A stretch of 60,002 bases of DNA from JAKFDK01 sp036676195. GTDB taxonomy: Bacteria > Bacillota > Sulfobacillia > Symbiobacteriales > ZC4RG38. The stretch is from contig JAKFDK010000020.1 of NCBI GenBank assembly GCA_036676195.1, positions 1 to 60,002 on the forward strand, written 5' to 3'. Position numbers and translations under genes: made by a program. The notes beneath the pieces were generated by a model that saw nothing but the letters and a program-made list of their open reading frames with translations, searched no databases and was not told where the DNA came from. Below, piece by piece: positions 7,692 to 16,281 of the stretch; position 1 is the stretch's first letter, and each line of letters starts with the position of its first letter.

Positions 7692-8855
7692 CTACTCCTT
7701 CGCTTCCCGGTCCTGATTCTCCTCTACCCTGGCCAGCGCCCGCGTAAACGCGTCCACCACGGCCGGATCGAAATGCTCCCCCTTCTCGCTCAGCAACACA
7801 TCCAGCGCCCTGGCAGTGGGCCAACCGCGTTTATAGGGTCGGTCGGTCACCAGGGCGTCAAACACATCGGCCACCGCAATAATGCGGGCGTGCAACGAAA
7901 TATCCGCACCGGCGATCCCGTCCGGATAGCCGCGGCCGTTCAGTTTCTCGTGGTGGTGGCGGGCCGCCAGCATGACGCCCTTCAAATAATGTTTCGGCTC
8001 CATCCGGTCGATAATCTCCGCCCCCAGCGCGGGGTGCCGCTTGATCTCGGCAAATTCGTCATCGGTAAGGGCGGCGGGCTTGAGCAGTACGTTGTCCCGG
8101 ATCCCGATCTTGCCCAGATCATGCAGCAGGGCGGCAATCCGCAGATATTCCATCTCCTCGGGCGAAACACCCAGCTCTTCGGCAATCTGAACCGCATAGG
8201 TGGCCACCCGATGGGAATGGCCGGCCGTATAGGGGTCGCGGGCGTCAATCGTGGCCGAGAGGACCTCGACCATGCTCATGAACAGGGTCTGAAACCGCTC
8301 CAGCAGACGGGAGTTCTGGATCAGCAGGCCGGCCTGGTTGCCAATGGCTGTAAGCAGGTGCAGATCCCGCTCGGTAAAGAACTCGCCGCCGCGCTTGTTC
8401 AGCAACTGAATGCAGCCCAGGGGCTCCCCTTTGGCCAGCAGCGGCGCACACATCATGGAACGGGTCACAAAGCCGGTATTGGAGTCAAACCGCCGGGCCC
8501 AGGCCGGGTCGCCCTGGACATCGGCCACCAGCAGCCCCTTCCCCTGCTCGGTGACCCGGCCGGCGATGCCCTCACCCCAGCGCAGACGCATCCGGGCCAG
8601 GGCCGCCTGGTTGCCGCCGCGGATCACAGCCGGCACCAGGGAGCGGTCCTGTTCGTCCACAACCCAGATGGTCCCCGCCTCGGCACCAGTGACCCCGGCC
8701 ACCCGTTCCATCAGGGCCTCCAGAATCCGGCGGGGGTCCCGTTCCGAAGCCAGGCTTATTCCGACCTCCAGCAGTACATGCAGCTCCCGGCGCTCGGTCT
8801 CCAGTTCACGGACCTGCCGGCGCAGTTGCTCCAGTTCGAACGCTGCATCGGCCAT
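7692..8855 (-). CDS. GAF domain / HD-GYP phosphodiesterase
   Basis: A 387-residue cytoplasmic signalling protein. It has a short coiled-coil (residues 5-30), then a GAF sensor domain (about 35-180), then an HD-GYP domain (about 190-370). Conserved features include HSHRV, the metal-binding HDLGKIGI, and the HH-EKLNGRGYP segment carrying the GYP signature. Members of this family hydrolyse cyclic-di-GMP. The GAF ligand is unknown. It follows the CHASE2 adenylate/guanylate cyclase gene on the same strand with 30 bases between, so a shared transcript and linked cyclic-nucleotide signalling are plausible. Confidence 0.93.
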   Translation of the reverse strand: MADAAFELEQLRRQVRELETERRELHVLLEVGISLASERDPRRILEALMERVAGVTGAEAGTIWVVDEQDRSLVPAVIRGGNQAALARMRLRWGEGIAGRVTEQGKGLLVADVQGDPAWARRFDSNTGFVTRSMMCAPLLAKGEPLGCIQLLNKRGGEFFTERDLHLLTAIGNQAGLLIQNSRLLERFQTLFMSMVEVLSATIDARDPYTAGHSHRVATYAVQIAEELGVSPEEMEYLRIAALLHDLGKIGIRDNVLLKPAALTDDEFAEIKRHPALGAEIIDRMEPKHYLKGVMLAARHHHEKLNGRGYPDGIAGADISLHARIIAVADVFDALVTDRPYKRGWPTARALDVLLSEKGEHFDPAVVDAFTRALARVEENQDREAKE

Positions 8856-8885
8856 GGGGATACCCCCTGATCGGATGTGTGCAAG

Positions 8886-10628
8886 TTACAGAATCACCCG
8901 GTAGACATGCACCGGTTCGGTCCGGTTCTTCACCGTCAGCGGCCCGAGGTTCTCGACTTCGATCCGGCCCTGCACTTGCTGCCAGACCGCTTCGCTGATT
9001 TGAATCGTACCGGCCTGGGCGGTGGACTCCAGGCGTGAGGCCACGTTGACTGTGTCGCCGATGGCGGTGTACTCCTGGCGCACCAGCGAGCCGATGTTGC
9101 CCACCACCGCTTCGCCCGTGTTAATGCCCAGGCCGAAGGCCAGCGGCTGGAATTCGGCCGCCAGGGCCTGAATCTCCACGGCCGCCCGCACCGCCTTGTA
9201 GGCATGGTCTGCCACCGGCAACGGCGCGTTCCAGAACGCCATCACGCAGTCGCCAATGAACTTGTCCAGCGTGCCGTCGTAGCGGAAGATGATCTCGGTG
9301 ATGCGGTTAAATGCCTTGTTCAGGCGGGCCACTACTTCTTCGGGTTCCAGCCCTTCGGACATGCGGGTAAACCCGCGCACATCCATAAACAGCACGGTGA
9401 TCTCCCGCCGGGTGCCGCCCAGGCCGAGGGCGCCGTCGCCCTCCTGGAGCAGCGCCCCCACCACTTTATGGTCGACATAGCGCCCGAAAATGGACTGAAT
9501 CCGCTGCTTTTGCCGCCGCTCCGCCAGGTACTTGGCCGCCAGGTTGCCGCCGTAGGCCAGCACCACCGCCAGCAGCGGCGGCGTCAACTGCCAGTACTGA
9601 TCCCACTGGTCGTAGGCTGCCGCTGTCCACAGCAGCCAGGTCACCATGAGCAGCAGGGCGGCACCCACGCCCCATCCCGGCCGCAGCAGGCCGGCGATGA
9701 CGCCGCCCACCGCTCCCAGCAGCATGGCGGCCCCCAGGTTGTACAGGGCCGGCATGTCCGCCGGCATCCGCCCGGTCATCAGCGTGGCCACACCCATGGC
9801 GTGGGCGTGCACCCCGTACATCTGGGCATTCACCGGTGTGCGGACATCGTCCTGGAAGCTCGGCGCCGTGGGACCAATCAGGACGATCTTGTTGGCAAAG
9901 ACAGAGTCGGGCACCCTGCTGGCCCGAACATCGGCAAAGCCGTAGGTGGGCATTTTCTTGGTGAAGTAGCGGATGTGGTACAGGCTGCCGACGGTGGGCG
10001 GCGCCTGAAACGGACGCCCCGGCGCCGGGACCCGCTCAGCGGCCAGGCGGGCGATGGCGGCAGCCAACCCGTCGTACGCTTCGCCCTGCACCCGCACCTG
10101 GTAGGGCAGCTTGCGTACGACCCGGTCGGGGTCATATACCGTATTGGCCAGGCCGACCGGCACGTTGGTCAGGGGGCCGCCCGGGCGGCGCACCCGCAGC
10201 CCTTGCAGCTCCTGGTTCACCCTCTGGAGCGGAGGCAGATCGGCCTGTGCCGCCAACACCACCCGGCCGGAACGGGCGATGGCGTCGGCCAGCAACGAAT
10301 CGTCCTGGTCTGCTTCCAGGAACAGCAAGTCAAAGGCAATGACCCGGGCACCGGCACGGGTAAGGCGTTCCACCAGGGCGGCGTGCTCCCGGCGCGGCCA
10401 GGGCCAGCGGCCGATTTGTCGAATACTGTCGTCGTTGATGCCAATGACCACGACGTCACGCAGGGCGGCCGGACGGGCGTCGGCCACGAGATCGGCCAGG
10501 CCGTCATAGGCGGCCCCCTCCAGGACTGCCGGGTAATAGCGGAGGGCGGACAACGCCCCGACGACCAGCCCGAGCACCAGGCCGATCCAGGCCCCGCGGG
10601 CGGCACGGAGGCTGTGGGGACGTCTCAA
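8886..10628 (-). CDS. CHASE2 sensor adenylate/guanylate cyclase
   Basis: A 580-residue membrane sensor. An N-terminal membrane helix (about 8-30) is followed by an extracytoplasmic CHASE2 domain (about 35-300), including VVVIGINDDSIRQIGRWPW. Three membrane helices follow (about 305-365), then a class III nucleotidyl cyclase domain (about 400-575). The catalytic segment shows the metal-binding aspartates in FMDVRGFT and DKFIGDCVMAFW, and the transition-state residues in NVASRLE. I place the start at TTG 10628, 8 bases after GAGGAGG. An ATG at 10664 is in frame but has no ribosome site. The substrate (ATP or GTP) is not certain. Confidence 0.9.
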   Translation of the reverse strand: MRRPHSLRAARGAWIGLVLGLVVGALSALRYYPAVLEGAAYDGLADLVADARPAALRDVVVIGINDDSIRQIGRWPWPRREHAALVERLTRAGARVIAFDLLFLEADQDDSLLADAIARSGRVVLAAQADLPPLQRVNQELQGLRVRRPGGPLTNVPVGLANTVYDPDRVVRKLPYQVRVQGEAYDGLAAAIARLAAERVPAPGRPFQAPPTVGSLYHIRYFTKKMPTYGFADVRASRVPDSVFANKIVLIGPTAPSFQDDVRTPVNAQMYGVHAHAMGVATLMTGRMPADMPALYNLGAAMLLGAVGGVIAGLLRPGWGVGAALLLMVTWLLWTAAAYDQWDQYWQLTPPLLAVVLAYGGNLAAKYLAERRQKQRIQSIFGRYVDHKVVGALLQEGDGALGLGGTRREITVLFMDVRGFTRMSEGLEPEEVVARLNKAFNRITEIIFRYDGTLDKFIGDCVMAFWNAPLPVADHAYKAVRAAVEIQALAAEFQPLAFGLGINTGEAVVGNIGSLVRQEYTAIGDTVNVASRLESTAQAGTIQISEAVWQQVQGRIEVENLGPLTVKNRTEPVHVYRVIL

Positions 10629-10835
10629 TACCCTGACCTCCTCAGACGGCTCACACCAGCCCATCAGGCCGGCGACCGCAAGGACTACATAGTTCTTCCT
10701 CTATTTGAACATCATTTACAGGTAAACTCAAGTCTGCTTTCCATAAGGGATACAAAAGACCAACTCGCTGTGCGTTTTCTCCCGAAATTATTGCTGCATT
10801 TGTGTCTCTAGACGTGAATTGTTACAAGATTGTAG

Positions 10836-10864
10836 TTGACAATTCGGGGCGGACATGCAATATT
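10836..10864 (+). promoter_or_regulatory. sigma-A-type promoter for codY
   Basis: Consensus -35 TTGACA (10836-10841), a 17-base spacer and the -10 AATATT (10859-10864, 4 of 6). It lies about 90 bases before the codY start and no other gene intervenes. Confidence 0.6.
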
Positions 10865-10957
10865 GGATCTTGTCCGGGCTGTACCGAAATATCCACCTGT
10901 AAAGAAAACACGGTACCGCCTTTACTTTATTTAGATCAAGGGAGGACTTGACTTACC

Positions 10958-11704
10958 ATGGCAGTTACAGAAAGCCTGCTCAGCCGCACCCGCGTGATCA
11001 CCCGCATGCTGCAGTCCGAAGCTTCCGGACACGTCCGTTTCGCTAGCCTGGCCGGCGCTCTGGGTGAGGCGCTGGGCGGCAAGGTTGCGATCATCTCCCG
11101 CCGGGGCAAGACACTGGCGGCCACCCAGAATTCGCGGATCAGTGCCGGCGCGTCCGTTAATGAAGAACTGAACCAGTACTTTCTCAAGTTGGACAAGGCA
11201 GCCAGCGTCCCGAACTTCCCGGTCTCCGGCCAGTTTGAGGATCAGCCGTTTTCCTTCAACGTGGAGAGCGCGGTGATTCTGCCTGTCTTCGGCGGCGGCG
11301 AGCGCCTGGGTACCCTGCTGGTGAACAAGGAACTCGATGAAGCCGGTCTGGTGCTGGCCGAGTACGCCACCACCGTGGTCGGAATGGAACTGCTGCACTC
11401 CCACCAGGAAGAGGAGCAGGATCAGGCCCGCAAGGATGCAGCCGCCAAAATGGCGGTGTCTGCCCTCTCGTATTCCGAAGCGGAAGCAGTTGTCCACGTA
11501 TTCCGGGATCTGGGCGGCACCGAGGGTCTGCTGGTGGCCTCGAAGATCGCCGACCGGGTCGGCGTTACCCGTTCGGTAATCGTGAACGCCCTGCGCAAGC
11601 TGGAGAGCGCCGGCGTCGTCACCAGCCGGTCCCTGGGCATGAAGGGTACCTATATCAAGGTCCTGAACCCCTCGTTCCTGGAGGAACTGACCCGCCTGGG
11701 TTAA
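10958..11704 (+). CDS. codY: GTP-sensing global transcriptional regulator CodY
   Basis: A 248-residue CodY. The GAF domain (about 1-155) binds branched-chain amino acids, and the C-terminal winged helix-turn-helix is at about 168-245 (ASKIADRVGVTRSVIVNALR). The length matches the family norm of about 260. CodY represses stationary-phase and nitrogen genes when GTP and isoleucine/valine are plentiful, and is confined to the Bacillota. Here it stands alone, not in the codV-clpQ-clpY operon of Bacillus, with its own promoter and a strong terminator. The ATG at 10958 has GGGAGG 12 bases upstream. Confidence 0.97.
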   Translation: MAVTESLLSRTRVITRMLQSEASGHVRFASLAGALGEALGGKVAIISRRGKTLAATQNSRISAGASVNEELNQYFLKLDKAASVPNFPVSGQFEDQPFSFNVESAVILPVFGGGERLGTLLVNKELDEAGLVLAEYATTVVGMELLHSHQEEEQDQARKDAAAKMAVSALSYSEAEAVVHVFRDLGGTEGLLVASKIADRVGVTRSVIVNALRKLESAGVVTSRSLGMKGTYIKVLNPSFLEELTRLG

Positions 11705-11729
11705 TCCGCCCGCACCATGCGGCGAAGAC

Positions 11730-11763
11730 AAAGCAGCCGGGGCCACGTTGCCCCGGCTGCTTT
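11730..11763. terminator. strong bidirectional terminator
   Basis: A perfect 14-bp stem (11730-11743 with 11750-11763) with a 6-base loop ends in TTT on either strand. It closes codY and, from the other side, the XRE-TPR gene. Confidence 0.9.
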
Positions 11764-11808
11764 ACTGTGCGCCCGCCGGCAGTGCCGGGCACCGTCGGCG
11801 GCTGCCAG

Positions 11809-13077
11809 TCAGACGGCTGTTGTCGCCAACAGCGCAATGGCCTGGTCCAGCCAGGACACCCCCGCCTCCGGCGACCCGGTCTGGGTCAGCAACAACCCCA
11901 GGGACCTTGCCACCCGCGCCGCCGCCGGTCGGTTCCCCAACTCCGTGAACCCCGCAAAGGCGGCGCGGAAGGCGTCGGCCGCCGCGTTCATTCCCCGCCC
12001 GGCCTGGTGACAGATCCCCAGCAGTTCCTGGGCTTCAGCCCGCTCGGCGGCCGCCAGCGGCCCGTCCAGGGCTTCCTGGACCCGCGTCAGGGCCACCGGC
12101 CAGTCACCGGCCGCCTGGGCACATTTGGCCTGTTCCAGGCGGGCATTGGCCAGTTCAACCAGCGCCCCTGCCTCGGCAAAGATCTGTGCCGCTTCGGCAA
12201 AGGCGGCATCGGCACCGGTATACTGGCCCATCTGGCCCAGCATGATCCCCGTATGGGTCAGTACACCGGCCAGCATGCGCCGGTCTCCGAACAGGGTATA
12301 CAGCGCACGGCTGCTGGCGTAGCACTGCAGCGCCTGGTCAGATTCGCCGGCGCGGAAATAAGCATAGCCCAGGGTGTGCAGCAACTCCGCCAGGCGGTAC
12401 TGCAGCCCGGTGGTACGGGCGGCCTGCAGCAGCCCGTTGGCAATGTATTTGGCTTCCTCGTAGCGCTCCAGCCGGCACAGCACAATACAGGTGTTGGTCT
12501 CCGTCTTCAGGCGCAGAACCGGGTCGGCCTCTGCATGGCTGTTGAGCAGCGAAAGCGCCACCTGCAGGTGACCCAGGCTGTCCTCCCAGCGCTGCTGCCG
12601 GTCACAGGCAATGGCCAGAACGTGGTGGATCCGGGCGGCCTCCATCGGGTCTTCCGCCACCGGCACCGCCGCTGCCGCTTCCTGCAGCAGAACCGTGGCC
12701 TCGGTCACCTCACCGTGGCGTAACCGCAGGCTGCCCAACAGGCGCAGGGCCCGGGCCCTGCCCTCGCGCAGTTGGTCCAGGGCTCCCTCTACCGGCTCCA
12801 GCAAAGTGCCGGCCTCGGCGAGCCGTTCCGCCTCCAGTAGTTTCTCTGCCAAATCAAGGGTCTGTCCGTCTATGGGCTCACCCGATTCGGTCAGAAAAAA
12901 ATGCAAAGGCCGGTTCAGCCGGCGGGCCAGCACCTCCAGCGAGCGCAAGGAGGGTTGGACCAGTCCATGTTCTAACTGGGAAATAAACCCCGGGGTGAAC
13001 TCAGCCCCCGCCAGGGCCGTCTGGGTCAACCCCGCCTCCTTCCGAACTGTGCGGATTTTCTTTCCAAGGGTGTGCAA
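11809..13077 (-). CDS. XRE-family regulator with TPR repeats
   Basis: A 422-residue protein. The N-terminal helix-turn-helix (about residues 5-60, GLTQTALAG then GFISQLEHG) is followed by roughly 350 residues of alpha-helical tetratricopeptide-like repeats (AEAGTLLEPVEGALDQLREG and similar). Such HTH-TPR proteins include peptide-responsive RNPP-like regulators and spore/competence regulators, but no secreted peptide gene is visible beside it. The TTG start at 13077 follows AAGGAGG at 9 bases. It shares an intergenic region with the divergent ECF sigma gene. Confidence 0.88.
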   Translation of the reverse strand: MHTLGKKIRTVRKEAGLTQTALAGAEFTPGFISQLEHGLVQPSLRSLEVLARRLNRPLHFFLTESGEPIDGQTLDLAEKLLEAERLAEAGTLLEPVEGALDQLREGRARALRLLGSLRLRHGEVTEATVLLQEAAAAVPVAEDPMEAARIHHVLAIACDRQQRWEDSLGHLQVALSLLNSHAEADPVLRLKTETNTCIVLCRLERYEEAKYIANGLLQAARTTGLQYRLAELLHTLGYAYFRAGESDQALQCYASSRALYTLFGDRRMLAGVLTHTGIMLGQMGQYTGADAAFAEAAQIFAEAGALVELANARLEQAKCAQAAGDWPVALTRVQEALDGPLAAAERAEAQELLGICHQAGRGMNAAADAFRAAFAGFTELGNRPAAARVARSLGLLLTQTGSPEAGVSWLDQAIALLATTAV

Positions 13078-13265
13078 GGCGTATCCTCCTTGACAGGCGG
13101 CAACCGGTGCTTGCGCGGGCCGGCGAATTCTTGATTAACTTAAGGACGCCAAATCCTACGGCAGGGTTTCACACGAGAACTCTAGTATTACTATACAAAG
13201 GGTTTTAACTCCGCTAAACAGATGTGACCTACCGGCCCTAGCGGTGGATTGGTGAGGTGATCGCG

Positions 13266-13874
13266 ATGGTAACCGCAGTCGATCTGGCAGCCGCACACAC
13301 AACGGCGTTGCCTGCGCCCGGCGCTCACTCGGCGCTGGTGCAGCGCTGTCAGGCGGGCGACCAGAACGCGTTCAGTGAACTGTTTAACCTGTATTGGCGC
13401 GATGCGGTGGGCGTGGCCAGGCATGTCATCCGTGACCCGGCTCTGGCCGAAGATGTTGCTCAGGAAGCCTTTATCAAGGTTTACCGCCGGATCGGCGGCT
13501 TTGGTTTCCGGTCACAGTTCCGCTCCTGGCTGTACCGGGTAGTGGTGAACCAGGCCATCAGCACCCTGCGGCGCCGAGTGTGGCAGGAGCGCCCGCAAGC
13601 CGGTTACGACCAGTTAACCGAGGGGTGGGTGCCCCGGACCGCACCCCTGGAAGAACTGGTGGTCGAAGCCGATGAGCGTAGCCTGGTGCGGCAGATGGTG
13701 AACAGGTTGCGGACATCGCAGCGCCTGCTGATTCATTGGAAATACTACGCCGGTCTGACCGACGAACAGATTGCTTCCCGGATAGACTGCCCGGTGGGCA
13801 CCGTTAAATCCAGGCTGCACCGGGCCCGGCGCCAGCTCAGCCATGCCCTGGGCGGCCAGGTGGATCAGCGCTGA
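13266..13874 (+). CDS. RNA polymerase ECF sigma factor
   Basis: A 202-residue sigma factor. Region 2 is at about 22-90 (LVQRCQAGDQNAFSELF, EDVAQEAFIKVYRRIGGF, FRSWLYRVVVNQA) and region 4 at about 135-190 (LTDEQIASRIDCPVGTVKSR). The ATG at 13266 has AGGTGAT just upstream and is preferred to a GTG at 13257. No anti-sigma gene follows. Instead the gene converges on and overlaps by 10 bases the oxidase-like gene at 13865. Its regulon cannot be read here. Confidence 0.92.
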   Translation: MVTAVDLAAAHTTALPAPGAHSALVQRCQAGDQNAFSELFNLYWRDAVGVARHVIRDPALAEDVAQEAFIKVYRRIGGFGFRSQFRSWLYRVVVNQAISTLRRRVWQERPQAGYDQLTEGWVPRTAPLEELVVEADERSLVRQMVNRLRTSQRLLIHWKYYAGLTDEQIASRIDCPVGTVKSRLHRARRQLSHALGGQVDQR

Positions 13875-15148
13875 TCCCATTCCCGGCGCAGGTACCGTAC
13901 CACCCGCACGGCTGTAACGGTAAACACGAGGGCCGCACCCAGTTGCAGCAGCAGCGCACCCCGCAGCACCCATTCACTGCCCAGGGCCAGGCCGGCGGCA
14001 CCCATGACGGTACCGGCCAGCCAGAGCGCGAGAATCCACAGGGACCGTCCCCGGGGCGCCATCACATGCAGGAAGGGAATGGCCTCGTTATGCAGGCGGC
14101 GCCGGAAACGGTCCAGCCAGACCACAAAGGGCAGAATCCGGTATAGCTGGCCGAGGGTCATGGTGCCGATCCAGCCGGTCAGGAACAAGTACACAAAGGC
14201 CGCCTGCCGGTTCGGAGTGGCCAGAACGCCGGGGATCCAGCCCGAAATCGCCAGCAACCCCAGGATGACGGCCGCCGCTCCGGCGAAGCGCACCGGCGGT
14301 TCCAGCACCCGATGGCGCGGGCGCGCCAGCAGGGAGCGCCAGATCAGTCCGGCGTAAGTCACCGCCGCGGCCGACCAGGCGGCGGCAAATACCAGGGGCA
14401 GCCAGCGCGTCTGGGGCACCAGGGCCAGGGAAAGTGCCATGCCCATGGGCGCGAGCCCCAGCCCCACCACCACGGCTTTGGCGCCGGCCGGGGGCGCCGG
14501 CGGGCTGACAGCAAACATGGGCAACAGTTTGAAGCTGGCCACGGCAATGGTCAGGGTAAACCAGCCTCCGGCACCCAGGGCCAGGTGGCCGGCAATGGTG
14601 CTGTCAATGCTGCGGATAAACCCATAGCGCAGGTTCACGGCCATGGTCAGGCCCCAGCCTGCCACCGCCAGCAGATAGATGGCGGCGCCCCAGAGGCCGT
14701 AACCAACCCAGTTTGGCAGTTTGCCGCTGCGCAGAGTCCGCACGGTGTTGTAGACCCACAGGCAGATACTGGTCACCACCAGGGTGCCACCGGCGATGAC
14801 CAGGCGGCTCTCCCACTCCCAGAAGCCAGCCGCCAGACCGGTGACACCCAGCGCATGCAGTGCCAACTGCACCCGAGTCAGGCCGGAACTGTACAGGTGG
14901 CCGTGCAACACCACCGGTGCCATCTGGTAAATGGCGCCCATGACCAGTGTGGTCCCCCACCCCAGTACGAACAAGTGCAGAACGGCCAGGGTATACGGCG
15001 TATGCTTCCACGGACCGGCCAGAATATCGGCGCGCCAGGCGCCCAGGGACAGCGACAACAAAAGCCCGGCCACGGCCACCCCGAAGAACAGCAGGGGGAC
15101 CGCGACCGGGGGCGCGTTGTGGCTTTCGATTTTTTCTTCAAACGACAC
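13865..15148 (-). CDS. NnrS / heme-copper-oxidase-subunit-I-like membrane protein
   Basis: A 427-residue protein made almost entirely of about twelve membrane helices. Histidines in a helix pattern (HTPYTLAVLHLFVLGWG, then YQMAPVVLHGH) recall heme-ligand positions of NnrS and oxidase subunit I proteins. NnrS-type proteins protect against nitric-oxide and nitrosative stress. The GTG start at 15148 follows GGGAGGCG. It lies 59 bases after two radical SAM genes of the alternative-heme type, so a link to heme or nitrogen-oxide metabolism is likely. Exact function is uncertain. Confidence 0.75.
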   Translation of the reverse strand: MSFEEKIESHNAPPVAVPLLFFGVAVAGLLLSLSLGAWRADILAGPWKHTPYTLAVLHLFVLGWGTTLVMGAIYQMAPVVLHGHLYSSGLTRVQLALHALGVTGLAAGFWEWESRLVIAGGTLVVTSICLWVYNTVRTLRSGKLPNWVGYGLWGAAIYLLAVAGWGLTMAVNLRYGFIRSIDSTIAGHLALGAGGWFTLTIAVASFKLLPMFAVSPPAPPAGAKAVVVGLGLAPMGMALSLALVPQTRWLPLVFAAAWSAAAVTYAGLIWRSLLARPRHRVLEPPVRFAGAAAVILGLLAISGWIPGVLATPNRQAAFVYLFLTGWIGTMTLGQLYRILPFVVWLDRFRRRLHNEAIPFLHVMAPRGRSLWILALWLAGTVMGAAGLALGSEWVLRGALLLQLGAALVFTVTAVRVVRYLRREWDQR

Positions 15149-15207
15149 GTCCGCTCGCCTCCCGGATTATGCTACCCTTTCTCCGGGGATGACAGCGGTG
15201 AGCGAAG

Positions 15208-16281
15208 TCACGCGGTGACTGAAGCCTTGGGGATGTAGGCGCAGAAGGGGTCGCTTTCCAGATAGTCACCGGTCATCGACCAGGCCCGGGCCCGGGAACC
15301 GGAGCAGGTGGCCCGGAACTCGCAGACCCCGCACTTGCCCTTGAGTTGGTTGGGATCACGCAGGGCCTGGAAGAGCGGCGAATGGCGGTAGACATCAGCA
15401 ATGGATTCCTTGCGAATGTCGCCGGCGGTCAGGGGGAAGAAGCCGCTGGGCTGGATCTCGCCAATGTGGGAGACGAAGACAAAGCCCTTGCCGTCGCCCA
15501 CGCCGTTACCGGGAATTTTGGTTCCCAGGGCCTGGGCGATGCGGCGGTAGTGCGGCGCCTCGGTGGTTTTGATCGGAAACGGCACCCGCGCCGTGGTCTC
15601 GTGCAGCCACTGCAGCACCTGCTCGTGCTCCTCGGCGCTCAGGCATTCGTCTGCCTGGGCGCGGCCGACGGGCACCAGGAAGAAGGCGTTCCACAGGGAG
15701 ATGTCCATGCCGTTCAACTGTTCGACCATCCGGGGCAGGTCCTGCACGTTCCGGCGGGTCACCGTGGTGCCGATCTGTACTTCAAGCCCTGCGTCCTTGG
15801 CATAGCGGACACAGTCCATGGTCATCTCGTAGGAACCGGGCACGCCGCGGAAGGCGTCATGCACCTCGGGTGAGGCGCCGTCCAGGCTGATGGCCACCCG
15901 CATCAGGCCGGCTGCCCTGGCCTTGGCCATGCTGTCAGGTGTGACCAGCCTCGTGGCGCTGGGGCTGGCGGAAACCCGCAATCCGATCGAGGTGCCGTAG
16001 CGCACCAGATCAAAAAAATCCTTGCGCATCAGCGGGTCGCCGCCGGTCAGCACGAACACCGGGGCGCCGAGTTCCTTCACCTGATCCATCAGGCGGTAGC
16101 CCTCTTCAGTATTCAGTTCCAGCGGGTGCCGGCGCACGTTGGCGTCGGCCCGGCAGTGTACGCAGGCCAGCGGGCAGGCGCGGGTGATTTCCCAGATCAC
16201 CACCAGCGGCGTCACGTTATAGTCCAGCGCCGCCGGCCGGATCGCGCCCGCCGCGTGCGGATAAATGGGCCGTTCAGTCAC
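15208..16281 (-). CDS. radical SAM/SPASM protein, AhbD/NirJ-like (TIGR04053 type)
   Basis: A 357-residue protein. The radical SAM cluster motif CPLACVHC lies at about residues 36-43. The barrel shows the GGDP and SLDG segments (about 80 and 134). A C-terminal SPASM region binds an extra cluster (CGVCEFRATC, later DPFC). The sequence pattern (VIWEITRAC, KTTEAPHYRR, GKGFVFVSHIGEIQPSGF) is that of the TIGR04053 group, related to AhbD, which decarboxylates iron-coproporphyrin to heme, and to NirJ. It overlaps the upstream NirJ/AhbC-like gene by 8 bases, so the two act together. The substrate is inferred, not proven. Confidence 0.85.
   Translation of the reverse strand: MTERPIYPHAAGAIRPAALDYNVTPLVVIWEITRACPLACVHCRADANVRRHPLELNTEEGYRLMDQVKELGAPVFVLTGGDPLMRKDFFDLVRYGTSIGLRVSASPSATRLVTPDSMAKARAAGLMRVAISLDGASPEVHDAFRGVPGSYEMTMDCVRYAKDAGLEVQIGTTVTRRNVQDLPRMVEQLNGMDISLWNAFFLVPVGRAQADECLSAEEHEQVLQWLHETTARVPFPIKTTEAPHYRRIAQALGTKIPGNGVGDGKGFVFVSHIGEIQPSGFFPLTAGDIRKESIADVYRHSPLFQALRDPNQLKGKCGVCEFRATCSGSRARAWSMTGDYLESDPFCAYIPKASVTA

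Noticed and set aside
10773..10797. CodY box upstream of codY (TTTTC...GAAAT)
   Set aside because: The two half sites are separated by three bases too many compared with the AATTTTCWGAAAATT consensus.
9204..10811. 535-residue plus-strand open frame
   Set aside because: Rich in H, Q, G and R, with no ribosome site, and antisense to the well-supported CHASE2 cyclase; a GC-driven shadow frame.
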